Shown here: in pieces, positions 34,076 to 43,617 of the stretch
Position numbering within the stretch: the stretch's first letter is position 1
Layout: each line of letters starts with the position of its first letter
Assembly (NCBI RefSeq): GCF_000412335.2
Contig: NZ_KE161030.1
Location: forward strand, 3,038,595-3,102,594
Source: Cedecea davisae DSM 4568
GTDB lineage: Bacteria > Pseudomonadota > Gammaproteobacteria > Enterobacterales > Enterobacteriaceae
Direction: 5' to 3'
DNA: 64,000 nt
Translations under genes and position numbers: made by a program
Notes under the pieces: model-generated
Told to the model about the DNA's origin: nothing
The model's database searches: none
Seen by the model: the letters and a program-made list of their open reading frames with translations, nothing else

Positions 34076-36130
34076 ATGAAAACTCACCTGAAGCCGCTGG
34101 TACCTCTGGTACTGCTGGCCATCGCCTCCCCTGCTGCGCTTGCGCAGGAGCAGCACGAACATACAACAATGCAGGACGATCAGGTCATGATCGTCGCCTC
34201 TCCCGCTTCATCGCCGCTGGAGGTCATCACTTCGCCAAAAACGCCACGCCAGCCGGTTCCGGCAAGCGACGGCTCCGACTACCTGAAAACCATTCCCGGT
34301 TTCTCACAGATCCGCAACGGCGGCACCAACGGCGACCCGATGTTCCGCGGGATGTTCGGCTCACGCCTGCGCATCCTCACCAATAACACGGAGATGCCGG
34401 GCGCATGTCCGGCGAGGATGGACTCGCCAGGTTCCTATATTTCTCCGGAAAGCTTTGACCTGCTGACGCTGATTAAAGGCCCGGAAACCGTACTCTGGGG
34501 GCCGGGGAACTCGGCGGGAACGGTACGCTTCGAGCGCGAACCGCCGCGCTTTGAGAAAGCTGGCATTCAGGGCACGGCGAGCCTGCTTACCGCGTCTAAT
34601 CAACGCTGGGACAGCAATGCGGACTTAAGCCTCGGCAGCGAAGACGGTTACCTGAGGCTTATCGGCAACAAATCTCATTCCGGCGACTATCAGGACGGCA
34701 ACGGTGACCGGGTCGCCTCTAAATGGGATAAATGGAACGCCGACGTCGCGCTGGGCTGGACGCCGGATAAAGACACGCTCCTCGAGCTGACGGCGGGCAG
34801 AGGCAACGGTGAAGCCCGCTATGCGGGGCGCAGCATGGACGGCTCGCAGTTCAAACGCGAAAGCCTGGGGATGCGTTTTGAAGAATCCAATATCGGCGAA
34901 GTGTTTAATAAATTCGAAGCCAGCGTCTATTACAACTACGCCAACCATATTATGGATAACTACTCGCTGCGTTCTCCGGGTAGCATGCCGGGGTCTGGCG
35001 GCAGCATGCACTCGTCGATGGAAATGCATCAGCCCATGGATATGGGTGGGTCGATGAGTATGAATATGCCGATGGCGATGCAGCTCGATCGCCGTACCGT
35101 CGGCGGCCGTATGATGGGCACCTGGCTGTGGTCCGATTACGAGCTGCGCAGCGGCGTGGATGCTCAGCAAAGCACCCATCGCAACAAGCAGGATGAAGGC
35201 TGGCGGCAGGATGCCCGCTTCCAGGACTTCGGGGCATTCAGCGAACTGACCTGGCATGCCAGCGAGCAGAGCAAAGTCATCGGTGGCGCAAGGCTTGACC
35301 GAACGCGGGTGGATAACGATACCGGAAATGGCTCAGCAGAACGCAGCGCCACGCTGCCCGCCGGTTTCATGCGTTATGAGCGAACGCTGACCGACGTGCC
35401 GGTCATGCTGTACGCCGGAGTAGGTTATACCGAGCGCTTCCCGGATTACTGGGAGCTATTTTCGCCAACTTATGGCCCTGGCGGCTCTAAAAATGTATTC
35501 GATAACCTGAAAACGGAAAAAACCACCCAGCTCGACATCGGCATGCAGTACGGCGGTGAGCGCTTCAACGGCTGGGTCTCGGCTTATCTTGGGCGGGTGA
35601 ATGACTTTATCCTGTTCCGCTACTCTCCCAATAACGCCCGTATTAGCCAGGCCGATAACGTCGACGCCACGATTATGGGCGGCGAGATGGGCTTCAGCTA
35701 CCGGCTGACGGAGAGCTGGAAAACCGATGCCAGCCTGGCCTATGCCAGAGGTGAAAACACCAGCGACCATCAGCCTCTGCCGCAAATCGCCCCGCTGGAA
35801 ACCCGCTTTGGGCTCACCTGGGAGCAGGGAGACTGGAGCAGCACAGGCCTGCTGCGGCTGGTCAGCAGCCAGCAAAGAGTCGCGCTTAATGAAGGTAACG
35901 TGGTGGGCAAAGACTTTGATAAAAGCGCCGGGTTCGCTATCTTCTCCGCCAATGCCGCTTACCGCCTCAACAAGGCCATTAAGCTTAGCGCGGGGGTCGA
36001 TAACCTGTTTAACAAAACCTACAGCGAGCACCTGAATCTGGCGGGCAATAGCAGCTTTGGCTATTCGTCCAATACGCCGGTGAACGAACCAGGAAGAACC
36101 TTCTGGGGCAAGGTGAACGTCACGTTCTGA
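34076..36130 (+). CDS. TonB-dependent copper receptor (OprC-like)
   Basis: 684 residues. A signal peptide (MKTHLKPLVPLVLLAIASPA) is followed by a plug domain (SDYLKTIPGFSQIRNGGTNG, RGMFGSRLRILTNN, IKGPETVLWGPGNSAGTVRF) and a 22-strand barrel ending in aromatic Phe. The MPGACPARMD segment with its Cys and Met and an extracellular Met-rich loop near residues 301-334 (SMPGSGGSMHSSMEMHQPMD, MGGSMSMNMPMAMQ) fit copper binding as in OprC. It imports copper or a copper complex through the outer membrane using TonB. It is downstream of the Met/His-rich protein and absent from this site in E. coli. Confidence 0.88.
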   Translation: MKTHLKPLVPLVLLAIASPAALAQEQHEHTTMQDDQVMIVASPASSPLEVITSPKTPRQPVPASDGSDYLKTIPGFSQIRNGGTNGDPMFRGMFGSRLRILTNNTEMPGACPARMDSPGSYISPESFDLLTLIKGPETVLWGPGNSAGTVRFEREPPRFEKAGIQGTASLLTASNQRWDSNADLSLGSEDGYLRLIGNKSHSGDYQDGNGDRVASKWDKWNADVALGWTPDKDTLLELTAGRGNGEARYAGRSMDGSQFKRESLGMRFEESNIGEVFNKFEASVYYNYANHIMDNYSLRSPGSMPGSGGSMHSSMEMHQPMDMGGSMSMNMPMAMQLDRRTVGGRMMGTWLWSDYELRSGVDAQQSTHRNKQDEGWRQDARFQDFGAFSELTWHASEQSKVIGGARLDRTRVDNDTGNGSAERSATLPAGFMRYERTLTDVPVMLYAGVGYTERFPDYWELFSPTYGPGGSKNVFDNLKTEKTTQLDIGMQYGGERFNGWVSAYLGRVNDFILFRYSPNNARISQADNVDATIMGGEMGFSYRLTESWKTDASLAYARGENTSDHQPLPQIAPLETRFGLTWEQGDWSSTGLLRLVSSQQRVALNEGNVVGKDFDKSAGFAIFSANAAYRLNKAIKLSAGVDNLFNKTYSEHLNLAGNSSFGYSSNTPVNEPGRTFWGKVNVTF

Positions 36131-36137
36131 TTAATCT

Positions 36138-36161
36138 CGCCCCTGAGCAAGGGGCGTTTAC
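36138..36161 (+). terminator. Terminator after the copper receptor
   Basis: CGCCCCTGAGCAAGGGGCG folds into a six- to seven-base-pair GC-rich stem followed by TTTA, 8 bp after the receptor stop. Moderate because the T-tract is short. Confidence 0.6.
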
Positions 36162-36191
36162 GCTTTACTACTAACCGGCCTGGAGGCTGAT

Positions 36192-36452
36192 ATGTTTGCA
36201 AAACTTCGTACCCGCGACGGTAAAAAATTCCTTATCGCGGTAGCCATTGTCTTCACTATTGTCGTTTCACTTATTTCAAAAGTGACATTTGAAGGCGTTG
36301 AAGAGCAGTACAACTGGCCGATGGAGCAGTGGACGCTGGACATGTTTATTATGCAGGGAGCCTGGGTGGCTATTTACACCATTATGTTCACTATTCTTTG
36401 CTCGACTCCTTTTGCCTTCTATTTCTTAGCGCCTAAGGATGGCCGGGGATAA
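36192..36452 (+). CDS. Small two-helix inner membrane protein (DUF2798-like)
   Basis: 86 residues with helices at about 13-32 (FLIAVAIVFTIVVSLISKVT) and 56-78 (GAWVAIYTIMFTILCSTPFA). The size and layout recall DUF2798 proteins, whose function is unknown. A possible RBS (CTGGAGG) precedes the ATG. It is next to the copper receptor and may belong with it, though a hairpin lies between. Confidence 0.65.
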   Translation: MFAKLRTRDGKKFLIAVAIVFTIVVSLISKVTFEGVEEQYNWPMEQWTLDMFIMQGAWVAIYTIMFTILCSTPFAFYFLAPKDGRG

Positions 36453-36600
36453 TGCCTCTCCCGCCGCGCCGGCATATGCTGGCGCGGCATCACAAACTGC
36501 TTTCTTGCGGCTTTGTTGATTAAATCCACTTGCCTGAATCGCGCCTCGCGGGTACTTTGACGCAATATTTTTGCATCTCAATTTTCGACAGGACACATCG

Positions 36601-37173
36601 ATGGCAAGAGCTAACGAAATCAAAAAAGGCATGGTTCTCAATTACAACGGCAAGCTGCTGATTGTTAAAGATATTGACATCCAGGCTCCGAGCGCGCGCG
36701 GCGCGGCAACGCTGTACAAAATGCGTTTCTCCGATGTTCGTACCGGGCAGAAAGTGGAAGAGCGCTTCAAGGGCGACGATATCGTCGATACCATCACCCT
36801 GACCCGCCGTTTCGTTGACTTCTCTTATATCGACGGCAACGAATATGTGTTTATGGATAAAGAAGATTACACCCCGTACATCTTCACCAAAGACCAGATT
36901 GAAGAAGAGCTGCAATTTATCCCTGAAGGCGGTATGCCTGATATGCAGGTGCTCACCTGGGACGGCCAGCTGTTAGCCCTGGAGCTGCCGCAGACGGTAG
37001 ATCTGGAAATTATCGAAACCGCTCCGGGCATCAAAGGCGCATCTGCCAGCTCCCGTACCAAACCGGCAACCCTCTCTACTGGCCTGGTCATTCAGGTGCC
37101 GGAATACATGGTTGCAGGCGAGAAAATCCGTATTCATATTGCTGAAAAGCGCTCTATGGGCCGCGCGGACTGA
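36601..37173 (+). CDS. yeiP: Elongation factor P-like protein YeiP (EfpL)
   Basis: 190 residues with the three-domain EF-P fold: KOW-like N domain ([20 protein letters not shown]), central OB and C-terminal OB ([20 protein letters not shown]). In EF-P a modified Lys sits at the tip of loop beta3-beta4; here that loop reads [13 protein letters not shown], with Arg as in YeiP/EfpL. It helps ribosomes past polyproline stalls. The start at 36601 aligns with E. coli; the frame is open from 36571. A strong terminator follows. Confidence 0.95.
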   Translation: MARANEIKKGMVLNYNGKLLIVKDIDIQAPSARGAATLYKMRFSDVRTGQKVEERFKGDDIVDTITLTRRFVDFSYIDGNEYVFMDKEDYTPYIFTKDQIEEELQFIPEGGMPDMQVLTWDGQLLALELPQTVDLEIIETAPGIKGASASSRTKPATLSTGLVIQVPEYMVAGEKIRIHIAEKRSMGRAD

Positions 37174-37180
37174 TTTGCAG

Positions 37181-37207
37181 AAACGCTCTTTCGGGAGCGT
37201 TTTTTAT
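37181..37207 (+). terminator. Rho-independent terminator of yeiP
   Basis: AACGCTC and GAGCGTT pair around TTTCGG and are followed by TTTTT, 8 bp after the yeiP stop. Confidence 0.85.
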
Positions 37208-37366
37208 TTATCTCCCCCGCCAAAGTTGTTATACCAATATCGCTTTTCCCTCTATTATTTTGATGTAATTCACACTTCACCGATTAACATCCCACACCAA
37301 TTCCAATTGTTGTCATACAGCTTTAGACTGATCGGGTTCATTTACCGCTAAGCAGGACGTTAACCC

Positions 37367-38833
37367 ATGCGCACTATTGCCTCAGAAACGCTTCCGTCGG
37401 CTGTCCAGTTCCCTCGTTACGACCGCAGCGCGCTGCAAACGCGCATCGTTCATTTTGGCTTTGGCGCATTTCATCGCGCACACCAGGCGCTGCTCACCGA
37501 TCGGGTGCTAAACGCTCAGGGCGGCGACTGGGGGATCTGCGAGATAAGCCTGTTTAATGGCGATAAGTTAATGAGCGATCTTCGTCGCCAGGATCATCTG
37601 TATACCGTGCTGGAGAAAGGCGCGGACGCAAACCAGGCCATCGTCGTCGGCGCGGTAAAGGAATGCCTGAACGCAAAGCTCGACGGAATGGAAGCCATTA
37701 TTGAGAAATTCTGCGAGCCGCAGGTGGCAATCGTTTCGCTCACCGTGACGGAAAAGGGCTATTGCATCGACCCGGCAAGCGGCAAGCTGGACGTTGCTAA
37801 CGAAAGAATTATTCACGATCTGGAGCATCCGGCAGAGCCGCATTCGGTGCCGGGCATTCTGGTTGAGGCACTAAGCCGCCGCCGCGAGCGCGGGCTGCGA
37901 CCGTTTACCGTGCTCTCCTGCGACAACATCCCTGATAACGGGCATCTGGTACGCAACGCGGTTCTGGGTATGGCGACGCGGCGCAGCGACGAGCTGGCGG
38001 AGTGGATTGCGGAGCAGGTGACTTTCCCGAGCACCATGGTAGACCGTATCGTTCCGGCGGCAACGCCTGAATCACTGGCGGAAATAACCGAAATCCTCGG
38101 GGTGGAAGACCCCTGTGCCATAGCCAGCGAGCCATTTATTCAGTGGGTAATAGAGGATAACTTTGTTGCCGGGCGGCCGGAGTGGGAAATTGCGGGCGTT
38201 GAGATGGTAGACGACGTGATGCCCTGGGAACAAATGAAGCTGCGCATGCTGAACGGCAGCCATTCGCTGCTGGCTTATCTGGGCTACCTTGCCGGATATC
38301 AGCATATTTCTGACTGCATGGCGGATGAGCACTTCCGCCTCGCCGCCCGCCGCCTGATGATGCAGGAGCAGGCACCGACGCTGCGCATCAGCGGCGTAGA
38401 CCTTCATCAATATGCCACAAACCTGCTTGCCCGCTTTGCCAACCCGGCGCTGAAGCATCGGACCTGGCAAATCGCGATGGACGGCAGCCAGAAATTGCCG
38501 CAGCGCTGGCTGGAAAGCGTGCGCTGGCACCTGCAAAACGGAGATAGCTGGCCGTGCCTCGCGCTGGGTATCGCCGGCTGGATGCGTTATGTCAGCGGCG
38601 TGGATGATAAAGGCAGCGCCATTGATATTCGCGATCCGCTGGCAGAAAAGATCCATACTCTGGTTGCCGGAAGCGATGAAACCAGCCGTGTGGATGCCCT
38701 GCTGAGCCTGCATGAAATTTTCGGTGAAGACCTCCCAGCCAACCCGAATTTTGTCACCGAGATCCAACGGGCATGGCGGCAGCTTGCTCAGTTTGGCGCA
38801 CGTAAAGCGGTCGAAAACCTGGCCGCAGGTTAG
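37367..38833 (+). CDS. yeiQ: Mannitol dehydrogenase-family oxidoreductase YeiQ
   Basis: 488 residues, polyol-specific long-chain dehydrogenase. The NAD-binding IVHFGFGAFHRAHQA, the catalytic-region KLRMLNGSHSLLAYLGYLAG (Lys for proton transfer, Asn and His) and VLSCDNIPDNG are the family marks. It is close to UxuB fructuronate reductase and E. coli YeiQ. It interconverts a sugar acid or polyol and its keto form with NAD(P); the substrate of YeiQ is not certain. Confidence 0.93.
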   Translation: MRTIASETLPSAVQFPRYDRSALQTRIVHFGFGAFHRAHQALLTDRVLNAQGGDWGICEISLFNGDKLMSDLRRQDHLYTVLEKGADANQAIVVGAVKECLNAKLDGMEAIIEKFCEPQVAIVSLTVTEKGYCIDPASGKLDVANERIIHDLEHPAEPHSVPGILVEALSRRRERGLRPFTVLSCDNIPDNGHLVRNAVLGMATRRSDELAEWIAEQVTFPSTMVDRIVPAATPESLAEITEILGVEDPCAIASEPFIQWVIEDNFVAGRPEWEIAGVEMVDDVMPWEQMKLRMLNGSHSLLAYLGYLAGYQHISDCMADEHFRLAARRLMMQEQAPTLRISGVDLHQYATNLLARFANPALKHRTWQIAMDGSQKLPQRWLESVRWHLQNGDSWPCLALGIAGWMRYVSGVDDKGSAIDIRDPLAEKIHTLVAGSDETSRVDALLSLHEIFGEDLPANPNFVTEIQRAWRQLAQFGARKAVENLAAG

Positions 38834-38981
38834 CAATCAATGCGTTTAACGCGGTTTCCTCAGGGCCAAACCGCGTTGAGCCTTCTCTTTTGTCCGGGTT
38901 TTAGTCAGGATAGTCAGCGTGAATAATTAACATAACTGGCTAATAAGCGTGGCTTACAGGCTGTAACCACCCGGAGCACCC

Positions 38982-39959
38982 GTGACAAAAACGAATTTAA
39001 TTACCGGCTTCCTCGGGAGCGGCAAAACCACCACCATTCTTCATTTACTGGCCAATAAGCCAGCCGATGAAAAGTGGGCGGTGCTGGTGAATGAATTTGG
39101 CGAAGTCGGCATAGACGGCGCGCTGCTCGCCGACAGCGGCGCATTGCTAAAAGAGATCCCCGGCGGCTGTATGTGCTGCGTCAACGGTCTGCCGATGCAG
39201 GTTGGCCTCAATACCCTGCTCCGCCAGGGCAGGCCGGACCGCCTGCTTATCGAGCCTACCGGCCTCGGTCATCCAAAACAGATCCTCGATATGCTCACCG
39301 CCGAAGTCTATCAGCCGTGGATTGATCTACGGGCAACCCTGTGCCTGCTGGACTCGCGGCAGCTGCTGGATGAAAAAGCCCTGAATAATGATAACTTCCG
39401 CGACCAGCTGGCCGCGGCGGACATTATCGTCGCAAATAAACAGGATCGGGCAACGCCAGAGAGCCTTGCCGCGCTGCAACTGTGGCAGCAGGCCCGAGGC
39501 GATGGGCGGGAGTTGGTCAGCACTGAAAAAGGGGAAATTAGCCCCGAACTGCTCGACAGGCCGCGCCTTAATCAACGCGAGCTACCGTCCAGCGCGGAGC
39601 ATAACCACGGCCATGCGGCAACTCGCGGCCTCGCGGCGCTTAGCCTTCCGGCTCACCAGCGCTGGCGGCGCAGCGTAAACAGCGGCCAGGGCTATTTTGC
39701 CTGCGGCTGGATCTTTGATGAAGAAACCGTATTCGACACCGTTGGCATCCTGGAATGGGCCAGACTTGCGCCGGTTAATCGGGTTAAAGGCGTGCTGCGC
39801 ATTGCCGAAGGTCTGGTACGAATCAACCGTCAGGGCAATGACCTGCATATCGAAACGCAATCCACTCCGCCGCCGGACAGCCGCATCGAATTAATTCACT
39901 CCGACGAGCCGGACTGGAACGCTCTGCAATCCAGTCTGTTGAGCTTACGTTTAAGTTAG
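38982..39959 (+). CDS. yeiR: COG0523-family GTPase, zinc-binding metallochaperone YeiR
   Basis: 325 residues. Walker A GFLGSGKTTT, the metal-binding CMCC in GGCMCCVNGLPMQV, switch motif EPTGLGHP and NKQD (VANKQD) define the G3E GTPase domain; the C-terminal CobW_C domain follows. A His-rich patch (AEHNHGHAATRG) lies between them. E. coli YeiR binds zinc and hydrolyses GTP, and helps zinc homeostasis. Starts with a GTG at 38982. No Zur box identified. Confidence 0.94.
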   Translation: MTKTNLITGFLGSGKTTTILHLLANKPADEKWAVLVNEFGEVGIDGALLADSGALLKEIPGGCMCCVNGLPMQVGLNTLLRQGRPDRLLIEPTGLGHPKQILDMLTAEVYQPWIDLRATLCLLDSRQLLDEKALNNDNFRDQLAAADIIVANKQDRATPESLAALQLWQQARGDGRELVSTEKGEISPELLDRPRLNQRELPSSAEHNHGHAATRGLAALSLPAHQRWRRSVNSGQGYFACGWIFDEETVFDTVGILEWARLAPVNRVKGVLRIAEGLVRINRQGNDLHIETQSTPPPDSRIELIHSDEPDWNALQSSLLSLRLS

Positions 39960-40004
39960 TAAGCCTACCTTTGCGCCCCCGTAATGAGATTTAGAAACCG
40001 CATG

Positions 40005-40709
40005 ATGACTAATCGCCTCCCTCTGATACTGCTGCTAAACGCGCTGGGCCTCGCCCTGTTCTTTAGCTGGTATCTGCCTGAGAACCATGGATTCTGGTTC
40101 AATATTGATTCCACGCTGTTCCACTTCTTTAATAATGAACTGGTCAAAAGCCATACTTTTTTAACCCTGATAGCGATTACCAACAACCGCGCATTCGACG
40201 GGATCTCACTGCTGGCGATGGGCGTGCTGTTCTCCTGGTTCTGGTGGCATGAAGATGCTCCAGGCCGCCGTCGGCTGGTGCTGATGGGCGTGGTGATGCT
40301 GCTTGCCGCGGTAGTAATAAACCAGCTGGGTCACCTGATCCCGGTCGTCCACTCCAGCCCGACGCTGTTCTTTACCGACATCAACCGCGTTAGCGAACTG
40401 TTGCATTTCCCGACCAAGGATGCCTCGAGCGACAGCTTCCCCGGCGACCACGGATTGATGCTGCTTATCTTTACCGGCTTTATGCTGCGCTATTTCGGCC
40501 TGCGCGCATTCCTGATAGCGGCCTCTATCTTCATTATCTTCTCTGCGCCGAGAATAATGATAGGCGCGCACTGGTTTACCGATGTCTACGTCGGTTCTCT
40601 TTCTATTGCCCTGGTTGGCCTGCCGTGGGTGCTTTTAACCCCGCTAAGCGACCGGTTAATTTCCGTACTGAACCGTACAATACCGGGCAAAAATAAAGCC
40701 CGGGGCTGA
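40005..40709 (+). CDS. lpxT: Lipid A 1-diphosphate synthase LpxT
   Basis: 234 residues, PAP2 phosphatase superfamily, six helices. The phosphate-binding motifs are KDASSDSFPGDHG and the later APRIMIGAHWFTDV. It moves a phosphate from undecaprenyl pyrophosphate to lipid A at the periplasmic face, increasing negative charge. The start at 40005 (MTNRLPLILLLNALGLALFF) aligns with E. coli LpxT; frames from 39984 or 40002 are also open. Confidence 0.93.
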   Translation: MTNRLPLILLLNALGLALFFSWYLPENHGFWFNIDSTLFHFFNNELVKSHTFLTLIAITNNRAFDGISLLAMGVLFSWFWWHEDAPGRRRLVLMGVVMLLAAVVINQLGHLIPVVHSSPTLFFTDINRVSELLHFPTKDASSDSFPGDHGLMLLIFTGFMLRYFGLRAFLIAASIFIIFSAPRIMIGAHWFTDVYVGSLSIALVGLPWVLLTPLSDRLISVLNRTIPGKNKARG

Positions 40710-40732
40710 TGGCTAATAAGCTATTACGATTG

Positions 40733-40773
40733 CAAATAAGCAGAGTTCCCCCACGGTCTCTGCTTATTTTTTC
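40733..40773 (+). terminator. Rho-independent terminator after lpxT
   Basis: AATAAGCAGAG and CTCTGCTTATT form an eleven-base-pair stem around a short C-rich loop, followed by TTTT. A second GC-rich repeat overlaps the lpxT stop. Confidence 0.8.
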
Positions 40774-41130
40774 GCCTTTATGACAGCGAGATGAATATTT
40801 ACCCACTTCGAATCCCCTGAGATTTGAATGACCTGGCGATAAAATCAGCGCTCCTGCCGAGAGTTTGCTCAAAATAACCTTTTACTACCGAACATCACAA
40901 TTTCTTATAAAAATAAGAATAAAAAGGCTCGCATCACCTGGTTTGATCGGGTACTCTCGGAAAAGTTTGCGCTACGGCTCAACGCATTCAGGCAGTGAAT
41001 AAAATTGTGCGTTGTTCCACATTTTTGTGCATGAATAATTGTTTCGACGCTCAGACGTATTTAGTCTCGTCACGTTGGTATTTTTGTATAACGAATTATT
41101 CGTTAAGGACTTCAAGGGAAAACAAACAAA
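40774..41130. promoter_or_regulatory. Long leader region upstream of mepS
   Basis: About 360 bp without a gene. It must contain the mepS promoter and a 5' leader. It is AT-rich close to mepS. No operator was identified. Confidence 0.35.
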
Positions 41131-41697
41131 ATGGTCAAATCTCAGCCTATTTTGAGATATATCTTGCGGGCTATCCCCGCGATTGCGGTAGCAGTTATGC
41201 TTTCCGCCTGTAGTTCGACTAACACAGCTAATATGCATTCTGAGACGCATGCAGTCGGTGAAAAAGATGGTTTTTTACTGCAAGCCTCTCAGGATGAATT
41301 CGAAGAGATGGTTCGTAATGTTGACGTTAAGTCGCGCATTATGGAGCAATATGCAAGCTGGAAAGGCGTTCGCTACCGTCTCGGTGGCAGCAGCAGAAGC
41401 GGTATCGACTGCTCTGCATTTGTACAGCGTACCTTCCAGGAGCAGTTTGGTTTAACGCTGCCGCGCTCAACCTCCGAGCAGCAGGACTCTGGTAAGTCCG
41501 TGTCGCGCAATAAATTGCGTACCGGCGATTTAGTTCTGTTCCGCGCAGGTTCTACCGGGCGCCACGTAGGCATCTATATTGGTAATAACCAATTCGTACA
41601 TGCCTCCACCAGCAGCGGCGTAGTGATCTCCAGTATGGACGAGCCCTACTGGAAGAAGCGGTATAACGAAGCACGTCGCGTGCTGAGCCGTAGCTAA
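41131..41697 (+). CDS. mepS: Murein DD-endopeptidase/LD-carboxypeptidase lipoprotein MepS (Spr)
   Basis: 188 residues. A lipoprotein signal with lipobox LSAC and acylated C27 anchors it to the outer membrane. The NlpC/P60 domain has catalytic Cys in [13 protein letters not shown], His in GRHVGIYIG and the third polar residue in FVHAST. It cuts the cross-link between D-Ala and mDAP so that the wall can grow. It is normally degraded by the NlpI-Prc protease complex. Confidence 0.96.
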   Translation: MVKSQPILRYILRAIPAIAVAVMLSACSSTNTANMHSETHAVGEKDGFLLQASQDEFEEMVRNVDVKSRIMEQYASWKGVRYRLGGSSRSGIDCSAFVQRTFQEQFGLTLPRSTSEQQDSGKSVSRNKLRTGDLVLFRAGSTGRHVGIYIGNNQFVHASTSSGVVISSMDEPYWKKRYNEARRVLSRS

Positions 41698-41756
41698 AAG
41701 TTTTGTGGGCTGTTATTCCCTTGGCCGCCCGCTGAAACAATCAACTTGACGATAAA

Positions 41757-41781
41757 GACGCTGCCCGTGCAGCGTTTTTTT
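41757..41781 (+). terminator. Rho-independent terminator of mepS
   Basis: ACGCTGC and GCAGCGT pair around a four-base loop, followed by TTTTTT, 60 bp after the stop codon. Confidence 0.85.
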
Positions 41782-41938
41782 ATGCCTGAAATTCAGAGCA
41801 TTATTTTCTTAAACGTTGGCAAAACGCAGAATAGTTGCCAGATGAAACAAATTAAACAATTTTGTGGTTATGGGTTATAGTCAGAAAAAATCATAAAACA
41901 AACGATGATTCGCTTGCCCCTGCGGGACTCATACATCA

Positions 41939-43519
41939 ATGTCTTATAAGAACATCTTTTCGCGCTACTTTAGCACCCCAAAACAGATTGCTGTCTTCAG
42001 CCTTCTGGCGGGATTGTTTGGCGCCTTGTTAGTCGGCGGCCTGTCCAGCCTGGCGCTGCATTCAAAACGCGAGTCCGCCTATAATCTTTTAGCCCGCGAT
42101 ATTAGCGGCTACCTCGATACCTTCTTTAAAGACCTGCACAATACCGCCGACGGCATTCAACCTCTTAGCATGGATGAATGCGAACGGGTAAGCGGAGAGC
42201 TAACCTCCCGGGCGGCCTTTAATTCCAGCGTGCGTGCTTTCCTGCTTATCCACAGCGGTGTGGCCTACTGCTCTTCCGCTACCGGCGATATGAAGCTCTC
42301 AATGAGCGAGCTGGAACCCGAGCTTGATATTAGCAAACCCGTTGATGTCGCCATTATGAATGGCACGCCGATGATGCCCGGCAAACCGGTTATCGCGGTA
42401 TGGTTTCAAAATCCGCTTTCGGCAGACCACGGCGTGTTTACTACTCTAAATGTGAACCTCACGCCTTATCTGGTGTTCACTTCACGCCAGCAGGACATCA
42501 GCTCGATGGCGCTGGTCGTGGGCAACAAAGCGCTGGCCTCCTACTCCCCGGACGTAGTCAATACCGACGAGCTCCCGCCCTCGCCCACGCGCATAGCAAA
42601 TCTCGAAGGCTACCCGATTAAGCTCTACATCTACGGCACGCCGTGGCCGGTAGAAGATATCCAGTTAGCGATTCTTGCCGGTTTGCTCTCCGGCCTGCTG
42701 TGCGCCGCGCTTTGCGGCTATTTCCTTTCGGTGAAAGTGCGCGCCGGGAAAGAGATCCTCACCGGCATTAAGCGCGGGCAGTTCTTTGTGGTTTACCAGC
42801 CGGTCGTCGACTCGCAGGAGCTGAAAATGCGCGGGATAGAAGTCCTGATGCGCTGGGAGCACCCGACGGCGGGCATGATACCGCCGGATGCGTTTATCGG
42901 CTTTGCCGAAGCGCAGCAGCTGATTGTCCCGCTGACGCGCCACCTGTTTGAGCTGATAGCAAGGGATGCGGCTGAGCTGCAAAAAGTTCTGCCCGCCGGG
43001 GCGAAGCTGGGCGTCAACCTGGCACCAAGCCACCTGCACTCCCCGACCTTCAAGCAGGATATTCAGGCATTCTCCGCTTCTTTGCCTCCCAACTATTTCC
43101 AGTTGGTGTTTGAGATAACCGAGCGCGATATGCTCCAGGAAAAAGAGGCGATGAGCATCTTTGCCTGGCTGCACCAGCAGGGCTACGAGATTGCGGTTGA
43201 TGACTTCGGCACCGGCCACAGCGCCCTGATTTACCTTGAGCGTTTTACCCTGGATTACCTGAAAATAGACCGCGGCTTCGTAAACTCTATCGGCATGGAA
43301 ACGGTTACCGCACCGGTGCTGGACGCGGTCCTCACGCTTGCCCAGCGGCTAAATATGAATACCGTTGCGGAAGGCGTGGAAACGCCGGAACAGGCGAAAT
43401 GGCTGATTGAGCGAGGCTGCAATTTCCTGCAAGGTTACTACTTCAGCCGCCCGTTAACTCTCAGCCAACTGCTAAGCTGGAACCCGTCACACAGCCTTTA
43501 TGATGAGCTAAAAGACTGA
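41939..43519 (+). CDS. pdeN: Cyclic-di-GMP phosphodiesterase PdeN (Rtn)
   Basis: 526 residues. Two membrane helices (about 17-42 and 240-265) flank a periplasmic CSS domain with its cysteine pair (C82 in DECERVSG and C112 in VAYCSS). A cytoplasmic EAL domain follows, here reading EVLMRW in place of EALLRW, with DDFGTG (metal ligands) and EGVE intact. It hydrolyses c-di-GMP; DsbA-DsbB redox state controls the CSS type. The EVL variant is normal in this subfamily. Confidence 0.93.
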   Translation: MSYKNIFSRYFSTPKQIAVFSLLAGLFGALLVGGLSSLALHSKRESAYNLLARDISGYLDTFFKDLHNTADGIQPLSMDECERVSGELTSRAAFNSSVRAFLLIHSGVAYCSSATGDMKLSMSELEPELDISKPVDVAIMNGTPMMPGKPVIAVWFQNPLSADHGVFTTLNVNLTPYLVFTSRQQDISSMALVVGNKALASYSPDVVNTDELPPSPTRIANLEGYPIKLYIYGTPWPVEDIQLAILAGLLSGLLCAALCGYFLSVKVRAGKEILTGIKRGQFFVVYQPVVDSQELKMRGIEVLMRWEHPTAGMIPPDAFIGFAEAQQLIVPLTRHLFELIARDAAELQKVLPAGAKLGVNLAPSHLHSPTFKQDIQAFSASLPPNYFQLVFEITERDMLQEKEAMSIFAWLHQQGYEIAVDDFGTGHSALIYLERFTLDYLKIDRGFVNSIGMETVTAPVLDAVLTLAQRLNMNTVAEGVETPEQAKWLIERGCNFLQGYYFSRPLTLSQLLSWNPSHSLYDELKD

Positions 43520-43617
43520 CAATCATTGCGCAATCTTCGTCGGCTAACTTATGATTAAGCATCATGGGCTTAGCGGCTGCTCGCTAACCTGTCAGAGCAG
43601 CAACCACCCGGCAAGGA

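Noticed and set aside
42835..42850. PdeN as an inactive EAL protein because it reads EVLMR
   Set aside because: The EVL form is normal for CSS-EAL proteins of this subfamily, and the other metal ligands (DDFGTG, EGVE) are present.
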